Below, one piece after another: positions 6,984 through 15,644 of a stretch of 23,664 bases of DNA. Position numbers and translations under genes: made by a program. Below the pieces are notes generated by a model that was given only the letters and a program-made list of their open reading frames with translations, ran no database searches and was not told where the DNA came from. Source of the DNA: a virus; IMG/VR virus record IMGVR_UViG_3300045996_004610, positions 1 to 23,664 of that record; one strand, 5' to 3'. Numbering within the stretch: the first letter of the stretch is position 1; each line of letters opens with the position of its first letter.

Positions 6984-7487
6984 TCAGGACCCCAGTGCGG
7001 CGCGCACTTCGGCCAGCTGGTCCTTGCCATTGATCATGCGAATGCCTGCCGCCGGTTCGATTTCGAACACGGTGGCGCCATCGACTTCCAGCTTGTAGTA
7101 GCTGCAGTTGACGGTGTATTTGGTCTCGCCTTTTTCGCCGGTCTTCCAGTCGCCCATATCGACGTCGTACAGCGTGCCGTTGAAGGTGGCGACGGCCGCC
7201 ACCACCGCGCCCTTCTGGTCGCGGAAGGCGCCACGGAAGGTGCCCTTGAAGGCGGAAGCGTCGGACAGGCCGAAGTGCTTCAGCACCTCCTTGGCCACGC
7301 CGGACATGGAGAACGCGGCGTCCATCGCTTCCATGCCCATGTCCATCTTGATGGGCGCGTCCATGCCGCCGGCGCGGTAGTCCTCGGTCTTGACTTTCAG
7401 CTTCGGCAGGGTCAGCTGGGTGGCGACACCGGCGTAGCTGGTGCCATCGACGAACAGGTTGAAGTTGTACAGGGTTTGCGGAATCAT
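6984..7487 (-). CDS. FII: Major tail tube protein FII
   Basis: P2 FII-like inner tube protein, 167 aa, the usual length. It starts MIPQTLYNFNLFVDG and contains TLPKLKVKTEDYRAGGMDAP, a Met-rich MDMGMEAMDAAF stretch and GDWKTGEKGETKYTVNCSYY, all characteristic of the family. ATG 7487 has AGGAG seven to eight bases upstream. It follows the sheath gene by 45 bases and is followed by a strong terminator. It polymerises as hexameric rings around the tape measure. Confidence 0.96.
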   Translation of the reverse strand: MIPQTLYNFNLFVDGTSYAGVATQLTLPKLKVKTEDYRAGGMDAPIKMDMGMEAMDAAFSMSGVAKEVLKHFGLSDASAFKGTFRGAFRDQKGAVVAAVATFNGTLYDVDMGDWKTGEKGETKYTVNCSYYKLEVDGATVFEIEPAAGIRMINGKDQLAEVRAALGS

Positions 7488-7532
7488 ATTTTTTCTCCTA
7501 GTGGTCAGGGTTGTTCAGTGATCAGTCGGCAA

Positions 7533-8702
7533 TCAGTTCGCGGTGTCCAGCACTTCGGCGACCCACTGGTTGGTCACTTCGACGCGGAAGTTCGGGTTCT
7601 CGGCCGGCGGCACGTCGGTGAAGCGGATATTCCAGTACACCTTGCCCTGCTCCAGCTGCCTGGCCGAATTCAGGTCGGGGTCGGCATACACCTCGAAATT
7701 GATGACGCAGCCGGCATTGCGCAGGTCGCGCATGAAGGCGTTCAGGCCTTCCGTCACGTCTTTCACGTAGGTGCGCGTGATGCCCCGGTCCACCGCCCAC
7801 TTGTGCGCATACAGGATCGCGTCCATCACCATGTCGGTGGTGCGCACGCGGGTCACGAATGCCCATTTCGGATCGGCCGACAGGGTGCGGTTGCCCCACA
7901 GGCGGAAGCCGCCGTCGCGGATGATGGTGGCGACCTTGGCCTGGTTCAGCAGGTTGGCGCGGCAGCTGGCATCGCCGTCCAGGAATTCAACCGGACGCCT
8001 GGTGCCGGTGACACCGGTCAGCTCCTTGTTCGACGGCGACACCCAGAAGCCATATTCCGCATCGGTCCAGGCGAACAGGCCGGCGGTGGCGGCCGACGCC
8101 GGCGCATCGACTTCCCCGTTGGCGGCGGCGTCCCACAGGCGCACGCCCGGATCGACCATGTACAGGCGCTTGCTGCCGAAGTGCTGCGCATGGGCGACGG
8201 CGGCTTCGTCGGTGGTGTTGGGACCGTCGATGATGGCAATGGCGCGCAGCTTGCCCGCCAGGCCATCCATGTCGGTCGCCACCGCCTGGGTGGCCGAGTG
8301 CCCCGGCGCCGCCAGCAGGCGCGGATGCAGGCCCAGCACCGACTTGGCGTCGAGCAGCGCCTGCAGGCCGGTACGCGCGCCCTGCGCGGTCACGCCGCCA
8401 ATGATGGCGGTGGCCTGCGCCGCCGCATCGGCCACCTTGGCGACACCGACGGCGGCCACCACGGCGCTGGTGCGGGCAAAGATGGCGCGCAGCGATTGAT
8501 ACATCGCGCTGCCGGCGCCAAACGCGGCGGCCGCTTCACGCAGCGAGGTGATCTTCACCGGCGTGTTCGGCGCGGCCAGGCCGGCGCCCGGCGTGTAGGT
8601 ATCGACCAGGCCGATCACCGAGCTCGAAGGGGTCGCAATGGCGCGCGGGCCGGTGTCGACCAGGGTGACGGTGACGCCGTGGAAGAAAGAGGTTGCTGGC
8701 AT
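7533..8702 (-). CDS. FI: Contractile tail sheath protein FI
   Basis: P2 FI-like sheath, 389 aa (P2 about 396). It opens MPATSFFHGVTVTLVDTG. The C-terminal half has the family block GGFRLWGNRTLSADP, a VTRVRTTDMVMDAILYAH segment, and WAVDRGITRTYVKDVTEGLN followed by AFMRDLRNAG. ATG 8702 is chosen over the longer frame to 8825 because AAGGAG lies six bases upstream and the longer start would run back through a terminator hairpin. Sheath contraction drives the tube through the target envelope, so this gene shows that the particle is R-type (contractile). Confidence 0.97.
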   Translation of the reverse strand: MPATSFFHGVTVTLVDTGPRAIATPSSSVIGLVDTYTPGAGLAAPNTPVKITSLREAAAAFGAGSAMYQSLRAIFARTSAVVAAVGVAKVADAAAQATAIIGGVTAQGARTGLQALLDAKSVLGLHPRLLAAPGHSATQAVATDMDGLAGKLRAIAIIDGPNTTDEAAVAHAQHFGSKRLYMVDPGVRLWDAAANGEVDAPASAATAGLFAWTDAEYGFWVSPSNKELTGVTGTRRPVEFLDGDASCRANLLNQAKVATIIRDGGFRLWGNRTLSADPKWAFVTRVRTTDMVMDAILYAHKWAVDRGITRTYVKDVTEGLNAFMRDLRNAGCVINFEVYADPDLNSARQLEQGKVYWNIRFTDVPPAENPNFRVEVTNQWVAEVLDTAN

Positions 8703-8722
8703 GTGTTGCTCCTTTTGGAAAT

Positions 8723-8746
8723 AAAAAAACCCGCTCGGGGCGGGTT
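8723..8746 (-). terminator. Intrinsic terminator between propeller protein and sheath
   Basis: Minus-strand hairpin AACCCGC/GCGGGTT (arms 8728-8734 and 8740-8746) with a five-base loop, followed by a run of T (8723-8729). It ends only some 20 bases before the sheath start. No promoter was seen between it and the sheath, so sheath expression needs read-through. Confidence 0.88.
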
Positions 8747-8790
8747 GATGGAAACTTCGATTTGATCGCCCTGCATGCAGGCGGAAATGG

Positions 8791-10740
8791 TTATGAAAGA
8801 CCTTTGAGGAAGGCTGTGTCGCCAACGATGGTTGCCAGCGTTCCCATGGTGTTTGATTGAATAATCGGTGTCTGCGCCGATACCGTGACCCGAGTGTCGA
8901 CCAACATTGGCTTGGAAAAAGACGAGCGCAATTTGGCAGTCCCCAGGACTTGCACGCTCACCTGCGCATTTGCGGCGGCAGCTGTTTTTGCAACTCCGAT
9001 GAACGTCATACCCTGGATGGATTCGGCCCAGCCATAGTTAGATGCGGTACCGCTCCGGTCCCAGGTCGTAATCTGGTAGCAAGCTGGCGCAAAGCCTTGC
9101 GGATTCGCCACCGATGCTACGCTTCGCAATAAGCAGTCTCCTACGCCCGATAAGGTAACCGGCGTTCCGAACGCATGGGTGCTCGTATTGATCGGGACCC
9201 ATTTCATGCCGGATGCTGGCGGGATACTTTGCGTCGTCAATATTCTGCCAAAATTCGTATCAATCATGATTGGCCTGCAGTCGAACTTCAACGGTGCGGA
9301 GATGTTCGCCTTATAAAAACTTCCCAATGCTGCACTCGAAGAAATTACCACGCCGTTCGCATCCAACACGATCTCGTTCGCGTCGTTCACATAGAGGAAA
9401 TTGCTGCCGTATGGTTCAAATGTGTACGCAGACAAATCCAGGTAATTGCTAGACAGGGACGTTCCCATCCCCCCGACTGCCGAAACCCCGAGAATACTCG
9501 ATACATTGCTATTGAGCAGTGTCGCAGCCCCGTTGTTTGCAACCCGGTAAATGGACGTTGATCCACCAAGACAAGACCCGACTGCAATCAATGCGGTAGT
9601 GGCTGACTGCAGACATCCCAGCACGAAGCAGTCGTTCCTGGCGAAATACGCATGCTGGTTGTCGTATCCCAAGCCAGCCAGCCCCATGGTGTCATACGGA
9701 CCGGCGGTCGGCGAACCTGTATTGTTATAAATTACATGACGAACAATGCGCCGTATCGATCCGTCATTAGTAACGCCATAGTCAAGATAAGCATAGGCAA
9801 AAAGGATGCTGGTATTTGAAAACGGTATGACCGAAAAATTCCAATGCTTGGTTAAAGGTGCGGCCCCAGCCATCGAAGTCCCACCGTAAGCACCAGTAGA
9901 ATTGGCAACGGCAGTGACTCCCAGTGACTGAACACCTGCCTGCGTAAAAATCGCATAGTTCAAGTGATAGCTACAAAAACTGTTGCTTGGCCCCGCCCCA
10001 CCGTAAATTTGCCCCTGATAAGTGCCCCAGGCGAAAACGATGTTTCCATTTGGAAGCAATGCTATTTTCGGGCATACCAGCATCGCGCTTGGCGCCGAAC
10101 CACCTGAAACAGTTGTCACTAACGTTGGCGCCAACACCGTTGTTCCAGCATTCGAATACACCGCATAACGTAGCTGACTCGTTGCTGATGGACTTTCGTA
10201 CCGGGTCCAGGCAAGAATGAAACTGCCCTCTTGCACCCGCCCAACGACATTGGTGTATGACGCCCCGAAATAAGTATTGCTGCTGGTAGCACTGACGCTC
10301 CCAGGGAGCCACGCATTATCTACTTGAACTGTACCGCCGACCTGGGCGCCGGCAGCGTCGAAAATGGCTAAATACAATGCGCCGCACGTGCTGCCACCAG
10401 CAGCGTTGGGAAGCACGTTGGCATTAGGTAGCACACTTCCCCATACGCAAACGCTGCCACCATTAGACAGCTTCCAGTGCTTCACAAAGCTTGCGCTGCC
10501 AAACGATACGATGGCCGAAGTCTGCGCTGGCCGGAACTGGCTCCAAGTGGCCTGATTCGCCAGTTTGAAATTGCGTACACTATTGACTGTCGCATCCATC
10601 GCAGCGGGATCGTTCAGGAAATAGGCTTTGCCGTCATTGAATCCCAATGCGCAGGGATCGCCTGCCTGGATCGCCTCGGCGGCAGTAAAGTTCACATACT
10701 GCTCAGTAACGGGAGCAGCAACCGATAAATCACGACCCAT
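8791..10740 (-). CDS. Large propeller-like tail accessory / receptor-binding candidate, 649 aa
   Basis: It occupies the place where R-pyocins keep the fibre-assembly gene. The middle (about residues 60-560) contains repeated units: a short strand like LRYAVYSNAGTTVLAPT or LNYAIFTQAGVQSLG, then a strand like LPNGNIVFAWGTY or GSFILAWTRY. This suggests a beta-propeller of several blades. N-terminal IQAGDPCALGFNDGKAYFL and C-terminal FIGVAKTAAAANAQVSVQVL look like two halves of one small phage beta-domain interrupted by the propeller. Base composition is unlike its neighbours: positions 9721-9780 have 23 G+C of 60, against 44 of 60 at 18001-18060. The start ATG has GAGGAG five bases upstream. A binding role is inferred; no enzymatic motif was recognised. 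Confidence 0.82.
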   Translation of the reverse strand: MGRDLSVAAPVTEQYVNFTAAEAIQAGDPCALGFNDGKAYFLNDPAAMDATVNSVRNFKLANQATWSQFRPAQTSAIVSFGSASFVKHWKLSNGGSVCVWGSVLPNANVLPNAAGGSTCGALYLAIFDAAGAQVGGTVQVDNAWLPGSVSATSSNTYFGASYTNVVGRVQEGSFILAWTRYESPSATSQLRYAVYSNAGTTVLAPTLVTTVSGGSAPSAMLVCPKIALLPNGNIVFAWGTYQGQIYGGAGPSNSFCSYHLNYAIFTQAGVQSLGVTAVANSTGAYGGTSMAGAAPLTKHWNFSVIPFSNTSILFAYAYLDYGVTNDGSIRRIVRHVIYNNTGSPTAGPYDTMGLAGLGYDNQHAYFARNDCFVLGCLQSATTALIAVGSCLGGSTSIYRVANNGAATLLNSNVSSILGVSAVGGMGTSLSSNYLDLSAYTFEPYGSNFLYVNDANEIVLDANGVVISSSAALGSFYKANISAPLKFDCRPIMIDTNFGRILTTQSIPPASGMKWVPINTSTHAFGTPVTLSGVGDCLLRSVASVANPQGFAPACYQITTWDRSGTASNYGWAESIQGMTFIGVAKTAAAANAQVSVQVLGTAKLRSSFSKPMLVDTRVTVSAQTPIIQSNTMGTLATIVGDTAFLKGLS

Positions 10741-10742
10741 AG

Positions 10743-11054
10743 TTACTCCTCATAGCCCCACAGATTGATGGAAACACCCGTTTGATGCGCTTGCGCCACC
10801 ACACGGGTACCCGCTGGCAGGACAATGCCGGAGTTGTTCAACACGCCGTTGCCGGGTACGCGCTGCTCATATTCGATATATGTGCCGGCGGTTGGCGTGT
10901 CCGCCGGCGCCAAAGCCAGGCGTACCAGCCGTTCGTCCTGTGTCCGGTTGGTAAAGCGGATCGTCACCGACGCTGTTTTACCGGCCGGCACCGTATATGG
11001 TATTGCCGGTGTCGCCGCCGCCAGATCCGCTGATTTCAAAATTACAATTGCCAT
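10743..11054 (-). CDS. Small beta-rich fibre-associated protein, 103 aa
   Basis: A 103-aa all-beta protein: VPAGKTASVTIRFTNRT, ADTPTAGTYIEYEQRVPG, NSGIVLPAGTRVVAQA and an ending SINLWGYEE. This pattern is familiar from small proteins encoded beside tail-fibre genes in many phages. I infer a structural or receptor-proximal role; it has no assigned function. ATG 11054 has AGGGG six bases upstream. It lies four bases after the fibre stop, and its own stop sits two bases before the next gene, so the three genes are tightly coupled. Confidence 0.8.
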   Translation of the reverse strand: MAIVILKSADLAAATPAIPYTVPAGKTASVTIRFTNRTQDERLVRLALAPADTPTAGTYIEYEQRVPGNGVLNNSGIVLPAGTRVVAQAHQTGVSINLWGYEE

Positions 11055-11057
11055 TGA

Positions 11058-14000
11058 TTACCCCTGCATAAAAAAGAGCTTGGCAGCGCTGAGCGTGCCT
11101 TGAATTGCGGCGTCCACTTCCGCCTTGGTGTAGGCATCAGTAATGCCGTAGCCGCCGAGCGAACTGGGCTTGCCTGACACTGATGTCCAGGGCGGTGCAA
11201 CCGCAACCGATTGCGCAGCGGTGATTCGTCCTTGCTGGTCCACCGTAAATGTCGCAACCGCTGTTTGTGAACCAAAAGATTGGGTTGCTCCCAGGCCTGC
11301 GACGTTCGCAAGTGCCACTGTCGGATTGCCATTGACGCCATCGCCATTCGTCACGCTGATGCCAGCGCCCGGTATCAGCGACCGCACAGCTCGCTGCCCT
11401 GCAGCGGTGCGCGCGATTAAGCCAGTACCCGACAAACCCGCTTCCGCCGTCAGCTCCGCCGACTTCGGCTGCGCATCGGTAATGCCGTAATCGTTCAGCA
11501 AGGTCGGCTTGCCTATGATCGAAGTCCATGACGGCGTCACCGCAACAGACGACAACGCGGTAACACGCCCATGCGCATCGATGGTCACTGTCGGTACAGT
11601 CGTATTGCTGCCGACCGGCCCCGTGGCAGAGCCAATCGTGGCCAGGGCGATAGTCGGATTGCCCGCCACGCCATCGCCATTGGTCACCGTAATGCCACTG
11701 CCCTGCGCCAGCGTGCGCACAGCACGCGCACCCGCGCCGGTCCTGGCGATCATGCCGTTGGCATTCAAGCCCGATTCAGCCGTCAGCTCGGCCGACTTAG
11801 GCTGCGCGTCCGTGATCCCGTAGTCATTGAGCAGGGTCGGCTTGCCCGTGATCGAAGTCCAGGACGGCGGACTTACCGCGGCGCTGGACAGCGCCGTCAC
11901 GCGCCCGGTCGCATCGATCGTCACGACCGGCACCGTCGTGCCATTGCCGACCGGACCCGCGGCGGTAACGATGTTTTGCAAGCCGACGGTATTACCCGAC
12001 TTTTGCAGCCCGGTGCCGGCCGTCACCTGCCCCAGCCCGTTGAACTGCACGAACGTCAGCGCCGTCGAACCCAGCGCAATGGCGCCATTGGTGGCCAGCA
12101 CCCAGCCGGAGTTGTCGTTGACGGCGCCTTGCTCGACAAACACATACATGCCCGGCGTCACCTTGGCGCTGTTGTCGGCATCGCCGGCCCTGCTCCACGT
12201 GGTGCCTGTGTTGGCAATGTAAATGCCGTTCTGCACGGCGGTCGCCTGGTCTTTCACCAGCACGCGGTCGCCAGTCGCCACCGCCACACCGTCCACGGTT
12301 TTGGGACCGGTCAGCGCGCCCAGGTCGGCCGTGGTGGCCAGCCGCACGGATGCCTTCATGTCCAGGCCCGACACCAGGTTATCGACTTCCGTCCTGGTGT
12401 AGACATCGCTGAGGCCGAAGGTGTCACGGGTGCTTGGCTTGTTCTGCAGCGTGGTCCAATTGGCTACCGGAGCCACCTCCACCACGGACTTCACACGCCC
12501 CTGTGCATCGACCTCGAAGGTCGGAATCAATGCTCCCGAACCCCAGGTGCGCGCCGCCACGCCGGTATCGGACAGCGACAGCGTATTGCCGGTCTTCTGC
12601 AAACCAGTGCCCGCCGTCACTTGCCCCAAGCCGTTGAACTGCGTGAACGCCAACGCCGTCGAATTCAACGCAATCGGCCCATTGGTCGCCAGCACCCAGC
12701 CGGAGTTGTCGTTGACCGTCCCTTCTTCGACAAACACATACAGGCCCGGCGTCACTTCGGCATTGGTGTTGGCGTCCTCGGTACGCGCCCATGCGCCGGA
12801 AGCGGCGGCATAAATACCGTTCTGCGGCGCCGCCGTCTGGTCCTTCACCAGCACCCGGTCACCCGCCGCCAGCCCGACGCCATCGACGGTTTGCAGGCCG
12901 GACAGCGCGATGTTGCCCGTGGTGGCCACCCGCACGGACGCTTTCAAGTCCAGCCCCGACACCATGCTGTCCACCTCCGCCTTGGTATAGGCGTTGGTGA
13001 TGTTGTGCTCCGCCAGCGTGGTCGGAATCGACTTCAGGTTGGCGAACGTGTGCTGGTGGCTGTCGTCGAGCACATTGACCGGCAAGGTCACGTTGGCGCT
13101 GCCGTCGAAATCGACAAAGCCGGAGGCGTCGCCGGACAGCGCGATGGTGCGCGACGCCTGCAGGCGCGTGGCGGTATCGACGTTGCCGGACAACTGGCCG
13201 CTGGTGGAAATGGTCACCGCGTTGCCCGCGTCGTCAAACGCCAGCGCCACGTTGGCGCCCGCCTTGATGTTGAGGCGTTCGTTGGTGGCCACCGTCATTT
13301 TCTGCACGGTGCCGTCGCCGATCGCCAGCGTGTGCGTGTGGTTGGCCGGCGCAGCGTCGCGGTTGGTGATGCTATTCCAGTCCGGCGTGATGGTCACCGG
13401 CGTCACTTCGGTCAGTTGCCCCTGCCCGTTCACCTTGAAGCTCACCGCCTGCGTGGCCGAGCCATAGGTGCCGGCGGCAACCGCCGTATTGGCCAGGGCG
13501 ATCACATTGCCGCTCTTTTGCAGCCCGGTACCGGCCGTCACCTGGCCCAGGCCATTGAATTGCACGAAGCTCAGCGCCGTCGAGCCAACCGTAATGGCGC
13601 CGTTGGTCGCCAGCACCCAGCCGGAATTGTCGTTGACGGCGCCCTCTTCGACGAACACATACATGCCCGGTGTCACTTTGGCGCCGTTATTGGCATCGCC
13701 GGCACGGCTCCAGGCGGCACCGGTGTCGGCAATATAAATACCGTTCTGCGATGCGACCGCCTGGTCTTTCACCAGCACCCGGTCGCCGTTCGCCACCGCC
13801 ACGCCATCGACGGTCTTGGCGCCGGTCAGCGCGCCCAGGTCGGCGGTGGTGGCCAGCCGCACGGACGCCTTCATGTCCAGCCCCGTCACCAGGTTGTCGA
13901 TTTCCGTCTTGGTGTAGGCATCCTGGATGCCATAGCCGCCCAGCGTACTTGGCTTGTCGGTCAGGTTGCCGAAAGCATGCTTATGGCTATCGTTCGCCAC

Positions 14001-14360
14001 CGTCACGGGAATGGTGACGCTGGCGCTGCCGTCAAACGCCACCGAGCCGCTGGCCGCGCCCGACAGCGACACGGTGCGCGCGGTCTTCAGCTTGTCGGCG
14101 GTGGCCGCGTTGCCCGTCACGCTGGCCGGCAACGCGGCATTCGCATCGAGCTTGAGCACCTTGCCCGCCTGCGCGGTGGCGACCGTGTTGGCAATCACGC
14201 CATCGACCAGCTGTTTTGCGGCCGTCGCCACCGCGGTCGCCTGGAACACGTCGCCATCGATGGCCGTGACCGCATCCCGCACGCGGGCCACGTCAAAGCC
14301 CAGGGCATTGTCCGCGTGCGGCAGCGGGTAAGCCTGGTGGGAAGTTTTTTGATCGATCAT
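11058..14360 (-). CDS. H: Tail fibre protein H, modular, 1100 aa
   Basis: Main tail fibre. The N-terminal region (ATAVATAAKQLVDGVIANTV ... GNAATADKLKTARTVSLSG) is a typical fibre shaft attachment segment. Three related modules follow, starting near residues 160, 470 and 670. Each carries (D/L)MKASVRLATT-type, GDRVLVKDQ-type and VNDNSGWVLATNG motifs. Between about residues 800 and 1025 two near-copies share SITGKPTLLNDYGITDAQPK. The end repeats the phage-fibre motif GKPSSLGGYGITDAYTKAEV and stops at KLFFMQG without an obvious chaperone domain. The start ATG 14360 has only a weak GGA upstream. No separate fibre chaperone gene was found next to it. Confidence 0.9.
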   Translation of the reverse strand: MIDQKTSHQAYPLPHADNALGFDVARVRDAVTAIDGDVFQATAVATAAKQLVDGVIANTVATAQAGKVLKLDANAALPASVTGNAATADKLKTARTVSLSGAASGSVAFDGSASVTIPVTVANDSHKHAFGNLTDKPSTLGGYGIQDAYTKTEIDNLVTGLDMKASVRLATTADLGALTGAKTVDGVAVANGDRVLVKDQAVASQNGIYIADTGAAWSRAGDANNGAKVTPGMYVFVEEGAVNDNSGWVLATNGAITVGSTALSFVQFNGLGQVTAGTGLQKSGNVIALANTAVAAGTYGSATQAVSFKVNGQGQLTEVTPVTITPDWNSITNRDAAPANHTHTLAIGDGTVQKMTVATNERLNIKAGANVALAFDDAGNAVTISTSGQLSGNVDTATRLQASRTIALSGDASGFVDFDGSANVTLPVNVLDDSHQHTFANLKSIPTTLAEHNITNAYTKAEVDSMVSGLDLKASVRVATTGNIALSGLQTVDGVGLAAGDRVLVKDQTAAPQNGIYAAASGAWARTEDANTNAEVTPGLYVFVEEGTVNDNSGWVLATNGPIALNSTALAFTQFNGLGQVTAGTGLQKTGNTLSLSDTGVAARTWGSGALIPTFEVDAQGRVKSVVEVAPVANWTTLQNKPSTRDTFGLSDVYTRTEVDNLVSGLDMKASVRLATTADLGALTGPKTVDGVAVATGDRVLVKDQATAVQNGIYIANTGTTWSRAGDADNSAKVTPGMYVFVEQGAVNDNSGWVLATNGAIALGSTALTFVQFNGLGQVTAGTGLQKSGNTVGLQNIVTAAGPVGNGTTVPVVTIDATGRVTALSSAAVSPPSWTSITGKPTLLNDYGITDAQPKSAELTAESGLNANGMIARTGAGARAVRTLAQGSGITVTNGDGVAGNPTIALATIGSATGPVGSNTTVPTVTIDAHGRVTALSSVAVTPSWTSIIGKPTLLNDYGITDAQPKSAELTAEAGLSGTGLIARTAAGQRAVRSLIPGAGISVTNGDGVNGNPTVALANVAGLGATQSFGSQTAVATFTVDQQGRITAAQSVAVAPPWTSVSGKPSSLGGYGITDAYTKAEVDAAIQGTLSAAKLFFMQG
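11290..11965. repeat. Two tandem ~335-bp repeats inside the fibre gene
   Basis: Two consecutive units, roughly 11290-11625 and 11630-11965, encode near-identical fibre segments. For example, gtcggcttgcc flanked by gatcgaagtcca recurs near 11505 and 11840. Boundaries are approximate, read by eye. Confidence 0.7.
12001..13905. repeat. Three ~385-bp repeats inside the fibre gene
   Basis: Three copies lie at about 12001-12394, 12596-12985 and 13516-13905, separated by different spacer segments. Each contains the same stretch around agcacccagccgga followed by ttgtcgttgac (near 12100, 12690 and 13610). They encode the VNDNSGWVLATNG modules and could recombine to shorten or lengthen the fibre. Confidence 0.78.
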
Positions 14361-14374
14361 GTGTCAGTCCATGG

Positions 14375-15583
14375 TTACAGTACAGTCACGCGCAGGTTGC
14401 GGACGCGCGGGCGCGCCGTCGGGGAGCCGGCCAGCACCAGCTTGATGCGCAGGCGCGCCTCCATCACGTCGTTGCTGGCAAACGAGAATTCGTACAGCTT
14501 GTCGTCCAGCGGTTTCGGCGTGCCCGTCAACGGCATTTCGACCCAGTTGTCGCCCGCGTCCAGCCCCTTGTAATACGCCTTGACGGTGGCGCCGGAAGGG
14601 ATCACGGCGTCGAACACCACGCGCACGTCGGCGCCCAGCGCATCGGCTTCGATCGCGCGGGTCACGTAGTCGGCCGAGGTGGCCAGGCTGCCCGCCGCGA
14701 CAAAGGTGCCCGGATGCAGCACGGCCGAATGGGTGGCGGTGGCCGATACCGCCGCGCGCACTTTCACGGCGCCCGTCACCGGCGCCGGCAGCGACACCAC
14801 CTGACCATTGCCGACACGGACCACGCGGCCATCGGGGAATTCCAGCTGGTAGTCGCCGGTGGCGCCCTGCATCGGCGCTTCGATCAGGCCTTGCAGGCGG
14901 AATTCCGTCACGTTCGACACGGAAATCGCGCCCAGGTCCACCAGGCGGCTGTTTTCCGTGTAGCGCTGGCCGACGATGCGAAACGCCAGGTCGCGGTCCT
15001 GGTGCGGCGTCCACGTCGAGGCATTCGACGACGACAGCAGCACGCCCACCTGGTACGGCTGGCTGGTCACCCACTTGGCGCTGGCCGCGTCATACTTGCC
15101 CAGTTCCGCAATGCCCACTGAGGGCGCCGCTTCCTCGCTCAGCACCACGGCCGCGTATTCGACATTGGCCGACAGGTTGACCGGCGACGGGAACTCGAAA
15201 CGGTTCCATGCGCCGGCCGTGATGGCGGCCGCCACCAGCACCGCTTCGGCCAGCACGGTCTGGGTCGGCACGCCGAACGCGGTCTCGCGCAATTGCACGC
15301 GCACCGGCTTGGCGCCCTTGGCGGTGATGAACAAGTCCACGCCCTTGATCTGTTCCGGCTGCAGCAGCGAAAAGGTTTGCGCCAGCGGGTCGTAGCGGTT
15401 GATGGTGACCGTGGTCAGCCAGCGGACCACCTGGTCGGTGACCGTGCCGTCGCCGACGAAGATCGCGCTGCCCCGGTTGCCCTGCGAGCCGCTGGCGACG
15501 AATTCCTTGCGGCCGGCCGGCACATTGGCGGGAATGGTGAATTTGCCGGAGATCCGGCCCTGGTTGTTTGCGACTAGCGCCAT
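14375..15583 (-). CDS. Tail/baseplate protein, 402 aa, likely split partner of the DUF4815 protein
   Basis: Beta-rich protein beginning MALVANNQGRISGKFTIPAN and continuing VPAGRKEF ... SAIFVGDGTVTD, then WLTTVTINRYDPLAQTFSLL. The latter is a typical segment of large phage baseplate or adaptor proteins. It lies directly after the DUF4815 protein and in the same reading frame, separated only by 17 codons that contain three UGA stops. That suggests the two were once, or in relatives are, one polypeptide. Of the adjacent ATG codons at 15586 and 15583, the second is better spaced (five bases) from AGGAG. Function is inferred to be structural, linking baseplate and fibre. Confidence 0.8.
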   Translation of the reverse strand: MALVANNQGRISGKFTIPANVPAGRKEFVASGSQGNRGSAIFVGDGTVTDQVVRWLTTVTINRYDPLAQTFSLLQPEQIKGVDLFITAKGAKPVRVQLRETAFGVPTQTVLAEAVLVAAAITAGAWNRFEFPSPVNLSANVEYAAVVLSEEAAPSVGIAELGKYDAASAKWVTSQPYQVGVLLSSSNASTWTPHQDRDLAFRIVGQRYTENSRLVDLGAISVSNVTEFRLQGLIEAPMQGATGDYQLEFPDGRVVRVGNGQVVSLPAPVTGAVKVRAAVSATATHSAVLHPGTFVAAGSLATSADYVTRAIEADALGADVRVVFDAVIPSGATVKAYYKGLDAGDNWVEMPLTGTPKPLDDKLYEFSFASNDVMEARLRIKLVLAGSPTARPRVRNLRVTVL

Positions 15584-15608
15584 CATTGCTCCTGATATGT
15601 AAAAAAAA

Positions 15609-15644
15609 ATTCAACCCGGAATTCAACCCGGAATTCAAACCGAA
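15609..15644. repeat. 12-bp tandem repeat placing three in-frame UGA codons
   Basis: Units attcaacccgga at 15609-15620 and 15621-15632, and a diverged third (attcaaaccgaa) at 15633-15644, next to nine A residues (15601-15609). On the minus strand each unit contributes one TGA (15637-15635, 15625-15623, 15613-15611), all in the frame shared by the genes on both sides. Confidence 0.9.

Noticed and set aside
6972-8765. 597-codon open frame on the plus strand opposite tube and sheath
   Set aside because: Antisense of clear FI and FII genes, with composition typical of antisense frames in high-GC DNA.
8771-8780. Perfect 10-bp palindrome ctgcatgcag
   Set aside because: Isolated, lies at the end of the propeller gene region, with no partner sites; expected by chance.
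11058-14360. Diversity-generating retroelement target or CRISPR-like array from the fibre repeats
   Set aside because: No reverse transcriptase or template repeat is present, and the repeats are long coding modules rather than short spaced repeats.
11571-14573. 1000-codon open frame on the plus strand opposite fibre H
   Set aside because: Arg/His/Gly-rich shadow frame caused by high GC and repeated codons on the other strand; no ribosome site or recognisable domain, and it exactly opposes a convincing fibre gene.
14364-15074. 236-codon minus-strand frame overlapping the 402-aa baseplate gene
   Set aside because: Arg/Gly/Pro-rich alternative frame inside a well-supported gene; no start signal.
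15090-15638. Minus-strand frame starting MNSGLNSGLN across the 12-bp repeat
   Set aside because: Alternative frame of the 402-aa gene; the apparent start comes only from the repeat itself.
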